Shown here in pieces: positions 43,500 through 55,571 of a stretch of 64,000 nt of DNA. The position numbers and the translations under genes were made by a program. How positions within the stretch are numbered: the first letter of the stretch is position 1; every line of letters begins with the position of its first letter. The DNA is taken from NCBI RefSeq assembly GCF_002127325.2, contig NC_035435.2, forward strand, positions 113,829,235-113,893,234, given 5' to 3'. The notes below the pieces were generated by a model, which saw only the letters and a list, made by a program, of their open reading frames with translations, did no database searches and was not told the origin of the DNA. The DNA is from Helianthus annuus. Lineage: Eukaryota; Streptophyta; Magnoliopsida; Asterales; Asteraceae.

Positions 43500-44974
43500 T
43501 GTAACAACTGCCACTAAAATCAATAATTAGAACAATAATTAGTCAATAAGAGAACCCTAATTGAGACACCCAAGTAATTCTGCACTAGCCCTAAAATTTT
43601 CAGAATGATCAGAATCAGGATCAGGGCCCCTAAAACTCGAGGGGGGCAAACCCTAGTTGATAATTATCTAAATTCAAACGTTGCTTTGTTCCAGTTGGCT
43701 GAATTCTTGAGTCACCAAGGCTAGTCCCGAGCTAGGCAGCCTATGAATTAGACTGCTTAGCTTACGGACCGTAAAGGATCAGGCTTACGGTCCGTAAGCA
43801 AGGCCAAATTTTGGCTATAAATAGCCGACCTTGGCACTTAACTGTTGAAGTTAAAACGACATAAAAAGCTTCTGTATACGTCGAGATATCCTGAAAACAG
43901 TTCACCACACACACACACGATCACGAGGTGCTGCCGCAATCAGGGTAATAACTCGATCGCTATTACGATTCAACGTCCGATCGATTATAACTATCCAACG
44001 ATTGTCCAAGTGCTGCTCAAATTGAGCTTGTACTTTGTTATTCATTGTGATTTCAACTTGAATGTTTGAGTGCTGTTCGAATTCGGACTATGCTCTGTCA
44101 TTCGTTGTGAATCCATTGAATTGTTAAGTATCGCACTTGATAATAGTTGTGAGGGTTTAATCTCGTGAATTGACGTAACTGCTGAATTAGTTACTAATCC
44201 CGTTTGTGTGTGCATTGCTATTTAAATTAGGTTAACAGGCTAATCAGTAAAGCTTATACTCTGCTCGTAAATCTGCAATGTGAGTCATTCCACTTTTGTA
44301 AACTCTTTTCTCACAGTTTGTGAGTCATTATCTTTTTATCAACTGTTTTACAAAACTCCAAGTTATTTTTAAAGTTATAGTTACAGTGATTAAGTCTATG
44401 TAATCACCAAGTTACAGCCGGTATGTGGGGTTTTGTATACATTACTTATTTCCCGTCACACTTGGACAAACGGGTGGCCAAGGGGTGATCTGACCACAGT
44501 CACAGACACCATTGGACAAATGGGCTAGCCAATGGATGCTCGAGTGACAAATACTGTGGGTAGTTGGTTTGATATCAGAAACATTGTAATTCCCCTTAAT
44601 ACTGTAGATTATAACAAATGTGTCATTTTCAGTAAAATGAATGATTCACTCAGTATTTCCCCGCTGACAAAACCTTTTTCAAACATGTTTCAGGTGATCT
44701 GGTATGAGCAAAGAGAAGTGCCGTGGAGCACTCCCAGCTTAGAAAAGTGGCTCAATGTAAATAAATAAATGAACATGTTTTGAAAATAAAGATTTCCCTG
44801 AGAAATCACATTATTGTAAATTTCTGGAATTTATCCCTAAGTTATGAAACGAGCAGTTTAAATTATTGAAAGATCCGGTTTTAAAAAGACTTCCGCTGTC
44901 GCCTAAATTAAATACCACGGGATTCCTGTCCCGCGGCTTCTGAAACGGGTCAAACCGGGTCGGGTGCCGTGACA
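43500..44974 (+). repeat. Element B 5' LTR (1475 bp)
   Basis: It starts TGTAACAACTGCC and ends GTGCCGTGACA. A TATA box TATAAATAG at 43816-43824 lies just after two self-complementary TTACGG(A/T)CCGTAA dyads at 43762-43800. ORFs of 74 and 78 codons inside recur in the other LTR simply because the LTRs are copies. Confidence 0.95.
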
Positions 44975-44982
44975 GGAAAAGG

Positions 44983-44995
44983 TGGTATCAGAGCC
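44983..44995 (+). other. Element B primer binding site
   Basis: TGGTATCAGAGCC lies 8 nt after the 5' LTR and is complementary to the 3' end of initiator tRNA-Met. Confidence 0.9.
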
Positions 44996-45122
44996 ACTGT
45001 TTTAAGCTTACTGATTAAAGCTCGCTGTTCTAAATGATTTAAGCCTATTACAATTAGGAAAATGTTTATTTGTCATTCTATGAATATATGTGCATTAACT
45101 GACTAATTGTTAAAATTACAGT

Positions 45123-45446
45123 ATGGGTAAACAAAAGATTTCTGCTATCTATCGCAAATTAGATAGTACACCCAAAGAACAGGGAACCTCTTCTTCCAAA
45201 TCTCCCACCAATTTAGAAGAAGGAATCTTTGTCCGTAAGGCAAATTATGAAAACCCACTTACACCGGAGAAAAGGAATTCAATCCTTAGAAAAGGTCAAG
45301 AGAAAAAGAAACCCCGAACCAAGAGAGTGAGGTTTAACCCAGAAATTCAGGAAATTAGCAATAATCCACCAGGGGAAAATAACTTAGATGAAAAATGGGC
45401 AAATCTGTATCTGCTCGCTACTGTAGCAGAAAATGCAAATCTTTAA
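45123..45446 (+). CDS. Element B accessory ORF1 (107 aa, unknown)
   Basis: It lies between the PBS and gag, starting with ATGGGTAAAC. The protein begins MGKQKISAIYRKLD, has a basic middle (RKGQEKKKPRTKRVRFNPE) and ends in a short hydrophobic helix-like stretch (KWANLYLLATVAENANL). I do not recognise any domain. The ATG follows TTACAGT, which resembles a 3' splice site. A decayed homologue sits at the same place in element C, so it is a family trait rather than a chance ORF. Role unknown; the basic motif could bind nucleic acid or act as a nuclear signal. Confidence 0.6.
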   Translation: MGKQKISAIYRKLDSTPKEQGTSSSKSPTNLEEGIFVRKANYENPLTPEKRNSILRKGQEKKKPRTKRVRFNPEIQEISNNPPGENNLDEKWANLYLLATVAENANL

Positions 45447-45605
45447 ACTCTAAATCTAGAAATAAGTACTTCCCAGTAAATAAATAAATAGATCTAAGTG
45501 TGTTCTGTTTGCTGTTATGTTGTACAAATTGGTGTGCAATAAAAATGTTTATTTGTTAAGCTTTGTTCCAAAGTTTTAACTTAGCATTTTGTGCATTTTG
45601 CATAT

Positions 45606-46343
45606 ATGCCGTACAACATGAATGAGATGTCGGAAGCATTTCAGAATCTCAACCTCTATCCTGTGCCAATTGAAGTCTCCCACAACTTCACTGGTTACAT
45701 TGCTGACATAGAGGAACCGCTAGAATTCCAAGCTCCACCGCTGGAAAAAGTAAAACCTAAAAAGAAGAGAAGATATGTAGGGTGGCGAAAGGTGCGCAGA
45801 AGGAAACCTAGGAGAATCCCTAAAATAGAAAATCCTGTGAGTGTGAGCAAGGGAAAAGAAATAGAAACCGGAGAAAGTTCCAAGCCAGCAGAAATAGGGA
45901 TAAACCTAAAGCAAAAGGGAAGAGAGATCGGAGAAAGCTCTAAACAGTCTGAGGAAATCACATTCCAGGACGAAATAGACCGCCTACTGGATAATTGTGA
46001 TGTTCTAGAGCCTATCAACGATAATCTCTTCTCTTATCCTGCTACAGCCCAATTCCCAATAAACCTAGGACCAGCTATTCCAGACCCACTAGTTCACACC
46101 CGACCATTAGGCCAAATGGAGGAATGGTGGACCAATGACTGGCAATTCCAAAATATAGTTAATAGTCCCTATAGTTTTCTCCCACAGTTTGATCCAGAAC
46201 CTATCCCTAATCCGCCAATGAGCTATGAAAATTTAGCTGAACTGCGTCAGTTTGGTGAAGAACTGATAGGCACCGGGAATAGGATTCGGGAAATGGGAGA
46301 ACAAATCTCTTGGAAGTACGATGAGAGGGAGCGTCGTTACTGA
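45606..46343 (+). CDS. Element B accessory ORF2 (about 245 aa, unknown)
   Basis: The ATG at 45606 (MPYNMNEMSEAFQNLNLYPV) was chosen because element C has an in-frame ATG at the same place; an in-frame GTG extension exists upstream. Three parts are visible: a conserved N-terminal 50 residues, a very basic patch (KPKKKRRYVGWRKVRRRKPR) that looks like a nuclear signal, an acidic/Glu-Ser linker with GESSK repeats, and a C-terminal part with EEWWTNDWQFQNIVNSPY and GTGNRIREMGEQISWKYDE. No known domain was recognised. The homologue in element C is fully open (59373-60122), which argues for selection on the protein. Confidence 0.65.
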   Translation: MPYNMNEMSEAFQNLNLYPVPIEVSHNFTGYIADIEEPLEFQAPPLEKVKPKKKRRYVGWRKVRRRKPRRIPKIENPVSVSKGKEIETGESSKPAEIGINLKQKGREIGESSKQSEEITFQDEIDRLLDNCDVLEPINDNLFSYPATAQFPINLGPAIPDPLVHTRPLGQMEEWWTNDWQFQNIVNSPYSFLPQFDPEPIPNPPMSYENLAELRQFGEELIGTGNRIREMGEQISWKYDERERRY

Positions 46344-46611
46344 AACTGCCAGTGAACCAAAAGATAGGAGGGGTTTGGAAAAGTTTGTTTATATTATAAC
46401 TAATATGGTAAAATTGACTTTGTAAAATGGGCAATAAAACAATGTAAGATAAACAGTGTGTATTGAAGCAGATATAATATATCAAACAAAACAGAAGTCG
46501 AGGCATCGACAATTTTGGCTATGTTTGCATGTTATACTGATCTATGTGTTTATTTGTAATTTTGTTATCAATAATTAGACACTAATAATTCCTATTAATA
46601 CTAATTAGCAG

Positions 46612-49600
46612 ATGGAAAACGCTAATAGTGAACCAGTTAATGAAGTAAATCAGTCTGAGCAAAATCAGGAAGATCAATATATAACTAGACAAGATATTGA
46701 GCACTTTATTGCTCAAGGGATAGCCAATGCTATTCCAGAAATTGTGGCTGCTGTTCAGAAACCTGCTGAACCACAATTAATTCCTAGTAAACGTATTCCG
46801 GAAGATAACGGCAGTAACAACATAAATGGAGGCGGCAATCATGACGATCATGATCCGCAACATGCCCCACTCCCTAAGAGAATGAAAGCTGCAACGCCTG
46901 GTTGCACTTACAAGGAATTTCTTGCCTGTAAACCCGCAGAATTTGCAGGTAATGAAGGGGCAACTGCAACACTGCGTTGGTTAGAGAAAACCGAAGCAGT
47001 AATTGCAATAAGTAAATGTGCCGAGGAAGATCAAGTGATGTATGCATCAAACTTGTTCAAAGAAGGGGCACTAGAATGGTGGAACACGGTGCTACAAGCA
47101 AAAGGAAGAAGGGTGGCCTATGCAATGCATTGGGAAGAATTTAAGAGTCTTGTCGAAAGAAAATTCTGTCCCGAATACGAGAAGGAACAAATGACAAACA
47201 AGTTCCTGAGTCATCGTATGTTAGGAGTAGACTGTCGAGGATATACTTCGACATTCTTCGAATATGCGAGAGTGGTACCTTCCCTGGCTTCGCCAGAACC
47301 GGTACTCATTTCCTGTTATATTTGGGGATTAATTGGAGAAATCCGTAACATCGTTAAAGCTGCGAGACCACGCACGATTGACGATGCTGTGGAATTAGCT
47401 AATACCTTAACCGATGAACTAGTCCGCACCAGAGAAGAAGATTGCAAGAAGGAATTGGCTCAGAAGATTACCCAAGGATTTCGGGTGGGTAATAATAGCA
47501 ATAAATTCAAGAAAAGAGGAATCGGGCAATACTCGTCACCTCCTTTCTGCAGAAATTGCAAAAAGAAACACTATGGACAGTGCAATATATTTTGCAACTT
47601 CTGCAAGGCGAAAGGACATCGGGAAGAAGACTGCAGAAGGAAAACAAGAGTTTGTTATAACTGCAGAGAAACGGGACATTTCCAATCTGAATGTCCTAAG
47701 TTAGCTAAACCAGCAGACAGTAGAGCTAAAACGACTGAAGGAACTACTAAGAAAAATGCACGAGCATTCCAGCTGACCACGCAAGAAGCCGAACTCATTC
47801 CAGACGTGATAGCGGGTACGTTCTTAGTGCATAACGTTTATGCAAAAGTATTATTTGATTCTGGTGCAAACCAAAGTTTCATTAATACTGCATTCTGTCA
47901 AGCTCTTAACTTACCTCTAAATACCCTTAGGCAGATCTTTACTGTTGAAACGGCAGATGGAAATTCTGTCAACATAGACAAGGTTTTGCAAGAAGTAAAG
48001 ATAGAATTGTTAGGTCATAAGTTTTCTGCAAACCTGTTACCTATGAATTTAGCCGGATTCGATGTAGTATTAGGAATGGTTTGGTTAATAGCCAACCATG
48101 CTCGAATCCTGTGTGATAAGAATTCCGTAGAAATCCGTACCCCCACAGGAGAAGTAATCTTAATTACAGGAGATAGACCTCGGAAGCGATTAAAATTCAT
48201 TTCAGTAATGAAATTGGCTAGTTATTCAAGGAAACAAGAAATGGTGTATATGATTTCTGTAATCATTAACACTAAAAGTAAGGAACTCCAGGACATCCCT
48301 ATAGTTTCAGAATACCCAGATGTTTTTCCTGAAGAATTACCTGGTTTACCACCTGATAGGGAAGTAGAGTTTAAAATTCATTTAATTCCAGGTACTACAC
48401 TAATAGCTAAGACACCTTATCGATTAGCACCTACTGAAATGCTAGAATTGAAAAAGCAATTAGATGAATTACTAAGCAAAGGATTTATACAACCTAGTTC
48501 ATCCCCTTGGGGTGCACCAGTGTTGTTTGTGAAAAAGAAAGATGGATCAATGAGAATGTGTATCGATTATAGGGAATTGAATAAAGTTACAATTAAGAAC
48601 CGATACCCATTACCTAGGATTGATGATCTTTTTGATCAATTGCAAGGAGCTAGGTATTTCTCTAAGATAGATTTAAGATCTGGATATCACCAGCTGAAAG
48701 TGCAAGAGGAGGACATACCTAAAACTGCTTTCAGAACTAGGTATGGTCATTATGAGTTTACAGTCATGCCCTTTGGATTAACAAATGCTCCAGCTGCATT
48801 TATGGACATGATGAATAGAATCTGTAAACCATACTTGGATAAATTTGTAATCGTGTTCATTGACGATATACTCATTTATTCCAAAAGTCAGGAGGAACAT
48901 TGTGAGCACTTACATACACTCTTAACCTTGTTAAGAAGGGAAAAGCTTTATGCCAAATTCTCGAAGTGTGAATTCTGGCTACAAGAAGTGCAATTTTTAG
49001 GTCATATGGTGAATCACGAAGGAATTCACGTAGATCCTGCTAAAATAGAAGCAATCATAAATTGGAAAGCTCCACGAACGGTTATGGAAGTTAGAAGTTT
49101 TCTAGGATTAGCTGGATATTATAGACGATTTATTAAAGATTTCTCTAGGATAGCTGTAACTTTAACTAAGCTAACCTGTAAAGCCGTTAAGTTTGAATGG
49201 GGATCTAGACAAGAGGAAGCTTTTAGGATTCTAAAGCACAAATTGACAAATGCTCCAATTTTAGCTTTACCCGAAGGAACTGAGGATTTTGAAGTATACT
49301 GTGATGCTTCAAAATTAGGATATGGATGTGTGTTGATGCAACGCAAGAAGGTAATTGCGTATGCCTCTAGGCAATTGAAAAAGCACGAAGAAAATTATAC
49401 AACTCATGATCGAGAATTAGGAGCCATAATTTTTGCCCTTAAGATTTGGAGACATTATCTGTATGGAAGTAAGTTTACTATCTATACGGATCATAAGAGT
49501 TTAAGGTATATATTTGGGCAAAAAGAGTTAAACATGAGGCAACGAAGGTGGATGGAAATCCTAAGTGATTACGACTGTAATATTCAATATCACGAAGGAA

Positions 49601-51111
49601 AGGCAAACGTAGTCGCAGACGCCTTAAGTCGTAAGTATCATGAAAAGCAAAAACGAGTCCGTGCTCTTAGGTTAAATCTACAATTAGATTTAATGGAACA
49701 AATAAAGGAAGTTCAGGGAACGGCAATCAAGGACAATGCCGAAGGAATGAAAGGTTACCTAAAGGAATTAGAACAAGGAAAAGATGGAATTTGGAGATTC
49801 CACAAGAAACGAATTTGGGTACCTAAGCAAGGAGAATTAAGAAATAAGATTTTAGAAGAATCTCATAAATCTAGGTATACTGTACATCCAGGAAACAATA
49901 AAATGTACCAAGATTTAAGAAATAATTTTTGGTGGATAGGAATAAAAAAGGATATAGCCAAATACGTATCAAAGTGTTTAACCTGTTCACAAGTTAAAGC
50001 CGAACATCAGAAACCTTCAGGACTACTACAACAGTTAGAAATGCCTGTATGGAAATGGGAACTTATAACAATGGATTTTGTTACTAAGTTACCCAAAACC
50101 AGAAAAGGTAATGATGCTATTTGGGTAATTGTGGATCGATTAACCAAATCAGCTCATTTTCTACCAATGAAGGAAACCTTTAGCATGGAAAGGTTAGCCA
50201 AGTTGTATGTAGATGAAGTAGTATCCTTACATGGAGTCCCACTCTCCATTGTATCGGATAGAGATAGTCGTTTTACTTCCCGTTTCTGGACAAGTTTCCA
50301 GGAGGCAATGAGAACTCGACTTAATTTAAGTACCGCATATCATCCTCAAACAGACGGACAAAGTGAAAGGACAATACAAACCCTGGAAGACATGCTCCGA
50401 GCATGTGTAATTGACTTTGGTGGTAATTGGGATAGCCATTTACCATTAATTGAATTCTCCTATAATAATAGTTATCATTCGAGCATCGAAGCTGCTCCAT
50501 TCGAAGCACTGTATGGACGCAAGTGCAGAACTCCCGTATGTTGGGCAGAAATAGGAGAAAGTCAATTATCAGGACCAGAGATTGTGCAAGAAACTACTGA
50601 CAAGATATCGGAAATCAAGGAAAGACTGAAGACTGCTAGAGATCGTCAGAAGAGCTATGCAGACAATCTCCGCAAGCCATTAGAATTCCAAGTCGGAGAC
50701 AAAGTACTATTAAAAGTATCTCCTTGGAAAGGAGTAGTACGATTTGGTAAGAAAGGAAAACTGAGTCCAAGATATGTTGGACCATTCCCACTGATCCAAC
50801 GAATAGGACCAGTAGCTTATCGTTTACAACTACCAGAAGAATTAGCTGGAGTACATGATGTGTTTCATGTATCCAATCTCAAGAAATGTCTATCAGACGA
50901 GTCCCTAGTAGTACCTCTTCAAGATATAGAGGTAAATGAAAAGCTGAAATTCGTAGAGAAACCCTTACAAATAGAAGATAGGAAAATCAAGTTTCTCAAA
51001 CATAAGCGACTAGTGCTAGTAAAAGTCAAATGGGAATCCAAGAGAGGACCAGAATATACTTGGGAACTGGAATCAGAAATAAAGCGAAAGTACCCTCATC
51101 TATTTCAGTAA
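46612..51111 (+). CDS. Element B gag-pol polyprotein, intact (1499 aa)
   Basis: One open frame. Gag core (about 90-290; [37 protein letters not shown]); three Cys-His knuckles (about 312-360, two standard: [14 protein letters not shown] and [14 protein letters not shown]); protease with LFDSGAN (Asp near 416); RT (about 600-780) with [20 protein letters not shown] and VFIDD (749-752); RNase H with CDASKLG, HDRELG, TDHKSL; integrase HHCC from about 1085 and catalytic Asp1155, Asp1216, Glu1252 (D-x60-D-x35-E); C-terminal [16 protein letters not shown] and a tail ([18 protein letters not shown]) like the divergent chromodomain of plant chromoviruses. A CAG lies immediately before the ATG. It supplies all functions for copying and integration. 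Confidence 0.95.
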   Translation: MENANSEPVNEVNQSEQNQEDQYITRQDIEHFIAQGIANAIPEIVAAVQKPAEPQLIPSKRIPEDNGSNNINGGGNHDDHDPQHAPLPKRMKAATPGCTYKEFLACKPAEFAGNEGATATLRWLEKTEAVIAISKCAEEDQVMYASNLFKEGALEWWNTVLQAKGRRVAYAMHWEEFKSLVERKFCPEYEKEQMTNKFLSHRMLGVDCRGYTSTFFEYARVVPSLASPEPVLISCYIWGLIGEIRNIVKAARPRTIDDAVELANTLTDELVRTREEDCKKELAQKITQGFRVGNNSNKFKKRGIGQYSSPPFCRNCKKKHYGQCNIFCNFCKAKGHREEDCRRKTRVCYNCRETGHFQSECPKLAKPADSRAKTTEGTTKKNARAFQLTTQEAELIPDVIAGTFLVHNVYAKVLFDSGANQSFINTAFCQALNLPLNTLRQIFTVETADGNSVNIDKVLQEVKIELLGHKFSANLLPMNLAGFDVVLGMVWLIANHARILCDKNSVEIRTPTGEVILITGDRPRKRLKFISVMKLASYSRKQEMVYMISVIINTKSKELQDIPIVSEYPDVFPEELPGLPPDREVEFKIHLIPGTTLIAKTPYRLAPTEMLELKKQLDELLSKGFIQPSSSPWGAPVLFVKKKDGSMRMCIDYRELNKVTIKNRYPLPRIDDLFDQLQGARYFSKIDLRSGYHQLKVQEEDIPKTAFRTRYGHYEFTVMPFGLTNAPAAFMDMMNRICKPYLDKFVIVFIDDILIYSKSQEEHCEHLHTLLTLLRREKLYAKFSKCEFWLQEVQFLGHMVNHEGIHVDPAKIEAIINWKAPRTVMEVRSFLGLAGYYRRFIKDFSRIAVTLTKLTCKAVKFEWGSRQEEAFRILKHKLTNAPILALPEGTEDFEVYCDASKLGYGCVLMQRKKVIAYASRQLKKHEENYTTHDRELGAIIFALKIWRHYLYGSKFTIYTDHKSLRYIFGQKELNMRQRRWMEILSDYDCNIQYHEGKANVVADALSRKYHEKQKRVRALRLNLQLDLMEQIKEVQGTAIKDNAEGMKGYLKELEQGKDGIWRFHKKRIWVPKQGELRNKILEESHKSRYTVHPGNNKMYQDLRNNFWWIGIKKDIAKYVSKCLTCSQVKAEHQKPSGLLQQLEMPVWKWELITMDFVTKLPKTRKGNDAIWVIVDRLTKSAHFLPMKETFSMERLAKLYVDEVVSLHGVPLSIVSDRDSRFTSRFWTSFQEAMRTRLNLSTAYHPQTDGQSERTIQTLEDMLRACVIDFGGNWDSHLPLIEFSYNNSYHSSIEAAPFEALYGRKCRTPVCWAEIGESQLSGPEIVQETTDKISEIKERLKTARDRQKSYADNLRKPLEFQVGDKVLLKVSPWKGVVRFGKKGKLSPRYVGPFPLIQRIGPVAYRLQLPEELAGVHDVFHVSNLKKCLSDESLVVPLQDIEVNEKLKFVEKPLQIEDRKIKFLKHKRLVLVKVKWESKRGPEYTWELESEIKRKYPHLFQ

Positions 51112-51133
51112 ATCTCAAGGACGAGATTTTTCT

Positions 51134-51147
51134 CAAGGTGGGGAGGA
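51134..51147 (+). other. Element B polypurine tract
   Basis: AAGGTGGGGAGGA directly precedes the 3' LTR. Element C has the same sequence on its own strand. Confidence 0.85.
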
Positions 51148-52622
51148 TGTAACAACTGCCACTAAAATCAATAACTAGAACAATAATTAGTCAATAAGAG
51201 AACCCTAATTGAGACACCCAAGTAATTCTGCACTAGCCCTAAAATTTTCAGAATGATCAGAATCAGGATCAGGGCCCCTAAAACTCGAGGGGGGCAAACC
51301 CTAGTTGATAATTATCTAAATTCAAACGTTGCTTTGTTCCAGTTGGCTGAATTCTTGAGTCACCAAGGCTAGTCCCGAGCTAGGCAGCCTATGAATTAGA
51401 CTGCTTAGCTTACGGACCGTAAAGGATCAGGCTTACGGTTCGTAAGCAAGGCCAAATTTTGGCTATAAATAGCCGACCTTGGCACTTAACTGTTGAAGTT
51501 AAAACGACGTAAAAAGCTTCTGTATACGTCGAGATATCCTGAAATCAGTTCACCACACACACACATGATCAGGAGGTGCTGCCGTAATCAGGGTAATAAC
51601 TCGATCGCTATTACGATTCAACGTCCGATCGATTATAACTATCCAACGATTGTCCGAGTGCTGCTCAAATTGAGCTTGTACTTTGTTATTCATTGTGATT
51701 TCAACTTGAATGTTTGAGTACTGTTCGAATTCGGACTATGCTCTGTCATTCGTTGTGAATCCATTGAATTGTTAAGTATCGCACTTGATAATAGTTGTGA
51801 GGGTTTAATCTCGTGAATTGACGTAACTGCTGAATTAGTTACTAATCCCGTTTGTGTGTGCATTGTTATTTAAATTAGGTTAACAGGCTAATCAGTAAAG
51901 CTTATACTCTGCTCGTAAATCTGCAATGTGAGTCATTCCACTTTTGTAAACTCTTTTCTCACAGTTTGTGAGTCATTATCTTTTTATCAACTGTTTTACA
52001 AAACTCCAAGTTATTTTTAAAGTTATAGTTACAGTGATTAAGTCTATGTAATCACCAAGTTACAGCCGGTATGTGGGGTTTTGTATACATTACTTATTTC
52101 CCGTCACACTTGGACAAACGGGTGGCCAAGGGGTGATCTGACCACAGTCACAGACACCATTGGACAAATGGGCTAGCCAATGGATGGTCGAGTGACAAAT
52201 ACTGTGGGTAGTTGGTTTGATATTAGAAACATTGTAATTCCCCTTAATACTGTAGATTATAACAAATGTGTCGTTTTCAGTAAAATGAATGATTCACTCA
52301 GTATTTCCCCGCTGACAAAACCTTTTTCAAACATGTTTCAGGTGATCTGGTATGAGCAAAGAGAAGTGCCGTGGAGCACTCCCAGCTTAGAAAAGTGGCT
52401 CAATGTAAATAAATAAATGAACATGTTTTGAAAATAAAGATTTCCCTGAGAAATCACATTATTGTAAATTTCTGGAATTTATCCCTAAGTTATGAAACGA
52501 GCAGTTTAAATTATTGAAAGATCCGGTTTTAAAAAGACTTCCGCTGTCGCCTAAATTAAATACCACGGGATTCCTGTCCCGCGGCTTCTGAAACGGGTCA
52601 AACCGGGTCGGGGGCTGTGACA
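51148..52622 (+). repeat. Element B 3' LTR (1475 bp)
   Basis: Same length as the 5' LTR with about 15 substitutions and no indel seen by eye. It ends GGGGGCTGTGACA, followed by the target duplication GAACA. Confidence 0.95.
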
Positions 52623-52627
52623 GAACA

Positions 52628-53304
52628 AATACCTACCATTAGTCGAATTCTCGTACAACAACAGCTATCATGCCAGCATACAAATGGCACCATTCGAGGC
52701 TTTATATGGAAGACGATGTCGTTCGCCTATTGTGTGGCACGAGATCGGTCGCTCGCATTTAACCGGTCCCGAGTTACTACAAGAAACGACTGACAAAATC
52801 CTCCATATTCGAGACAACTTGTCGAAAGCCAGGGATAGACAGAAAAGTTACGCCGATAGAAGACACAAGCCCCTTGAATTTGACGTTGGCGACTACGTAC
52901 TCCTAAAGGTATCACCTTGGAAGGGTGTGGCCAGATTCGGCAAGAAAGGGAAACTAGCGCCTCGATATGTTGGACTTTTTAAGATTCTGGAAAGGATCGG
53001 AAAAGTCGCCTACAGACTCGAACTACTGGTGGAACTTAGTAACGTCCACCCGACTTTCCATGTGTCAAATCTTCGAAAATGCCTAGCTGATCATGATCTG
53101 ATTGTACCCCTCGACGACCTTCAAGTCAACGAAACGCTGCATTTCGTGGAAAAGCCTGTCGAAATCATGGATCGCCAAACCAAGCAACTCAGACGCTCAC
53201 ACATCCCTATCGTGAAAGTCCGATGGGAAGGCAAACGAGGCGCAGAGTTCACTTGGGAACTCGAAAGTGACATGAAGGCTAAGTACCCGCAGTTGTTTAA
53301 ATAA
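52628..53304 (+). pseudogene. Element A pol, 3' part (integrase end and chromodomain-like tail)
   Basis: It resumes in the frame that B interrupted: with one target-site copy left out, codons join cleanly across the insertion. It contains the [19 protein letters not shown] region of integrase, [20 protein letters not shown], the GPF-Y-like [19 protein letters not shown] and a C-terminal tail ([19 protein letters not shown]). It ends at a TAA at 53302-53304. Open until its natural end. Confidence 0.9.
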
Positions 53305-53384
53305 AGATCTGAAGCGAGAAATTGGTAAAATCATTCACGGGGATGTGCAACCTTTAGCCTAATTTCGGGACGAAATTCCCTAAA

Positions 53385-53395
53385 CAAGGGGAGGC
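53385..53395 (+). other. Element A polypurine tract
   Basis: CAAGGGGAGGC directly precedes the 3' LTR start TGTAACACC. Confidence 0.8.
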
Positions 53396-54025
53396 TGTAA
53401 CACCCCGTGTTTTCAAATGTCAAAGTCAAAGTCAAAGTCCAAGACGAGTTTGACTTCTTTGACTATAAATAGTCTCTTTTATGTTTTGTATTATGTGGAG
53501 TAAGTGTTGTCAATCAAAGAAATCGAGGTAATCGAATGTTTAATCGACGCGAAACGATTTACGACTGTGAATAGTAGGAAGTAACAACGCGATAAAGTTA
53601 ATCAATCAATAATCAAGCTAATCGAATCATCAATCGAACTCGAAATTCGAATTATGTGAATTTGGTGTTATTATACGTGTATGTGTGTGCCTTATGTGTT
53701 ACCTGTGCGTGTTACTTTATGCTATGTGTGGTGATCAATCGAATCGAAACTCGAAACTCAATCGAACTCAATCAAAATCGAAATCGAATATGGAACGTAG
53801 ATGCTTGTATGTAGATATAGTGGTTGGGATTAAAAGTAATTTGAATAGGAAACTCTATCGTACTCGTATCGTCTTCAATCGAAATCGAAATATCTGAAAT
53901 CGTCGCACCGAACGCTCGAAACAGGCTGTGGATCGATCAGGCTCCTAGCCGATCGAACAGCCCAGCCGATCGGACAGACTGTCCGATCGAGCAGGCTGTC
54001 CGATCGGGATGCCTGGCCGATCAGC

Positions 54026-55535
54026 TGTCGCGACCCCCGACCCACCCTGGACGGAGTCGGGGTCCGCGAGCAGATTTCAGTGTGGTACCCGTGGTATCTA
54101 ATGGCAGCGGAAGTCTTTTATTACAGGATCTTTTAACCGTAAAAATATGCTCGTTTTAACATATTACACAAAGTTTTTAGGGATAAAATCCCATCATTTA
54201 CAATCAGTTGATTTCACACAGAAATCATTATTTTTCAAAACATGTTTTATTTATTTATTCACAATGAGCCACTTCTCTGAGCTTGTAGTGCTTTACTGCA
54301 CTTTTCCTGGATCACACAGATCACCTGAAACATGTTTAAAAAAGGTTTTGTCAGCGGGGAAATACTGAGTGAATCATTCTGTTTTCTAAAACGACCCGTT
54401 AGTTATAAATCACAGTATTAAGAGCGATTACAATGTTTCTATCAACCAATTATCAAGAATGGGTATTTGTCACTCGACCGGATCTGTGACTGTGGTCATA
54501 CCACTATTGGGTCCCGTCGCCCCAATAATGACGGTTTACTCACACAGAGTAATAATCACTCACATAGAGTAATATTCACTCACATAGAGTGATAAAAATA
54601 GTAATGTGCACAATACCCCACATACCAGCTGTAATTTGGTGATTACAAAGACTTAATCCCTGTAATTATAACCTTGAAAATAATTTGAGGTATTGTAATA
54701 CTTACTCACAAACTGTGAGAAAACAGTTTAAAAAGGAGAATGACTCACATTGCAGATTAACGAGCAAATAGATAATGCCTACTGATTAGCCTTGATTAAA
54801 CCTAATTTAACATAATGCACACACACAGGTTAGTAACTAATACAGCAATTACGTCAATTCACGAGATTAAACCTTCACAACGATTAATCAGTGCAATACT
54901 CGATAATTCAATCGGATTCACAACGAATAGCAGAGCATAGTCCGAATTCGAACAGCACTCTAATATTCAAGTCGAAATCACGACGAATAATCAAAGTACA
55001 AGCTCAATTGAGCAGCACCTGGACTATCGTTGGATAGTTATAATCGATCGGACGTTGAATCGTAATAGCGATCGAGTTATTACCCTGATTGCGGCAGCGA
55101 TTCGAGATCTGTGTGTGTTTGTGTAGTATATAGCTGATAACTCAGCGTGTATTTTGACGTTTTACGTCGTTTCAACTCTCAAATTCAAGTCCCAGACACC
55201 CCTATTTATATACGAACTTTGACCCCCGTCGCGTAGCGCGAGGGGTACCCCCATGGGCGTCGCGCTACGCGAGGGGTCACCCTACTTCATAGGGTAGCCC
55301 TTCGTGCATGTAGGCTGGATGAGTCGACAGTTTCTTAAAATTTGATTTTGACAGATAGTTATTAAGATAATCGTTGGCTAGGGTGTATCCCCCCCTGAGT
55401 TTTAGGGGCCCTGATCCTGATTCTGATTGTTCTGGAAATTTTAGGGTTAGTGCAGAATTACTTGGGTTTCTTAATTAGGGTTTCCTTAATAGCTAATTAC
55501 CATCCTAATTATGGATTTTAGTGACAGTTGTTACA
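54026..55535 (-). repeat. Element C 3' LTR (1510 bp)
   Basis: In sense (minus strand) it starts TGTAACAACTGTCACTAAAA and ends GGGTCGGGGGTCGCGACA. It lies downstream of the polypurine tract (CTCCCCACCTTAAG on the + strand at 55541-55554). Confidence 0.95.
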
Positions 55536-55571
55536 TCCTCCCCACCTTAAGAAAAATCTCGTCCTCGAGAT

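Larger units (their letters stand above)
43500..52622 (+). mobile_element. Element B: complete, apparently intact Ty3/gypsy chromovirus (9123 bp)
   Basis: It has two 1475-bp LTRs, a PBS, two accessory ORFs, a single open gag-pol ORF of 1499 codons and a polypurine tract. The 5-bp target duplication GAACA is perfect at 43495-43499 and 52623-52627. The LTRs differ at about 15 positions by eye (about 1%). Every catalytic motif is present, so this copy may be autonomous. It inserted in the integrase gene of element A in the same orientation. Confidence 0.95.

Noticed and set aside
43845..44768. ORFs of 74 and 78 codons repeated at 51493-51717 and 52180-52416
   Set aside because: They lie in the two LTRs of element B and are repeated only because LTRs are copies; no protein likeness.
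54147..54368. 73-codon ORF repeated at 60871-61092
   Set aside because: Same reason: inside the two LTRs of element C, and on the strand opposite to the element.
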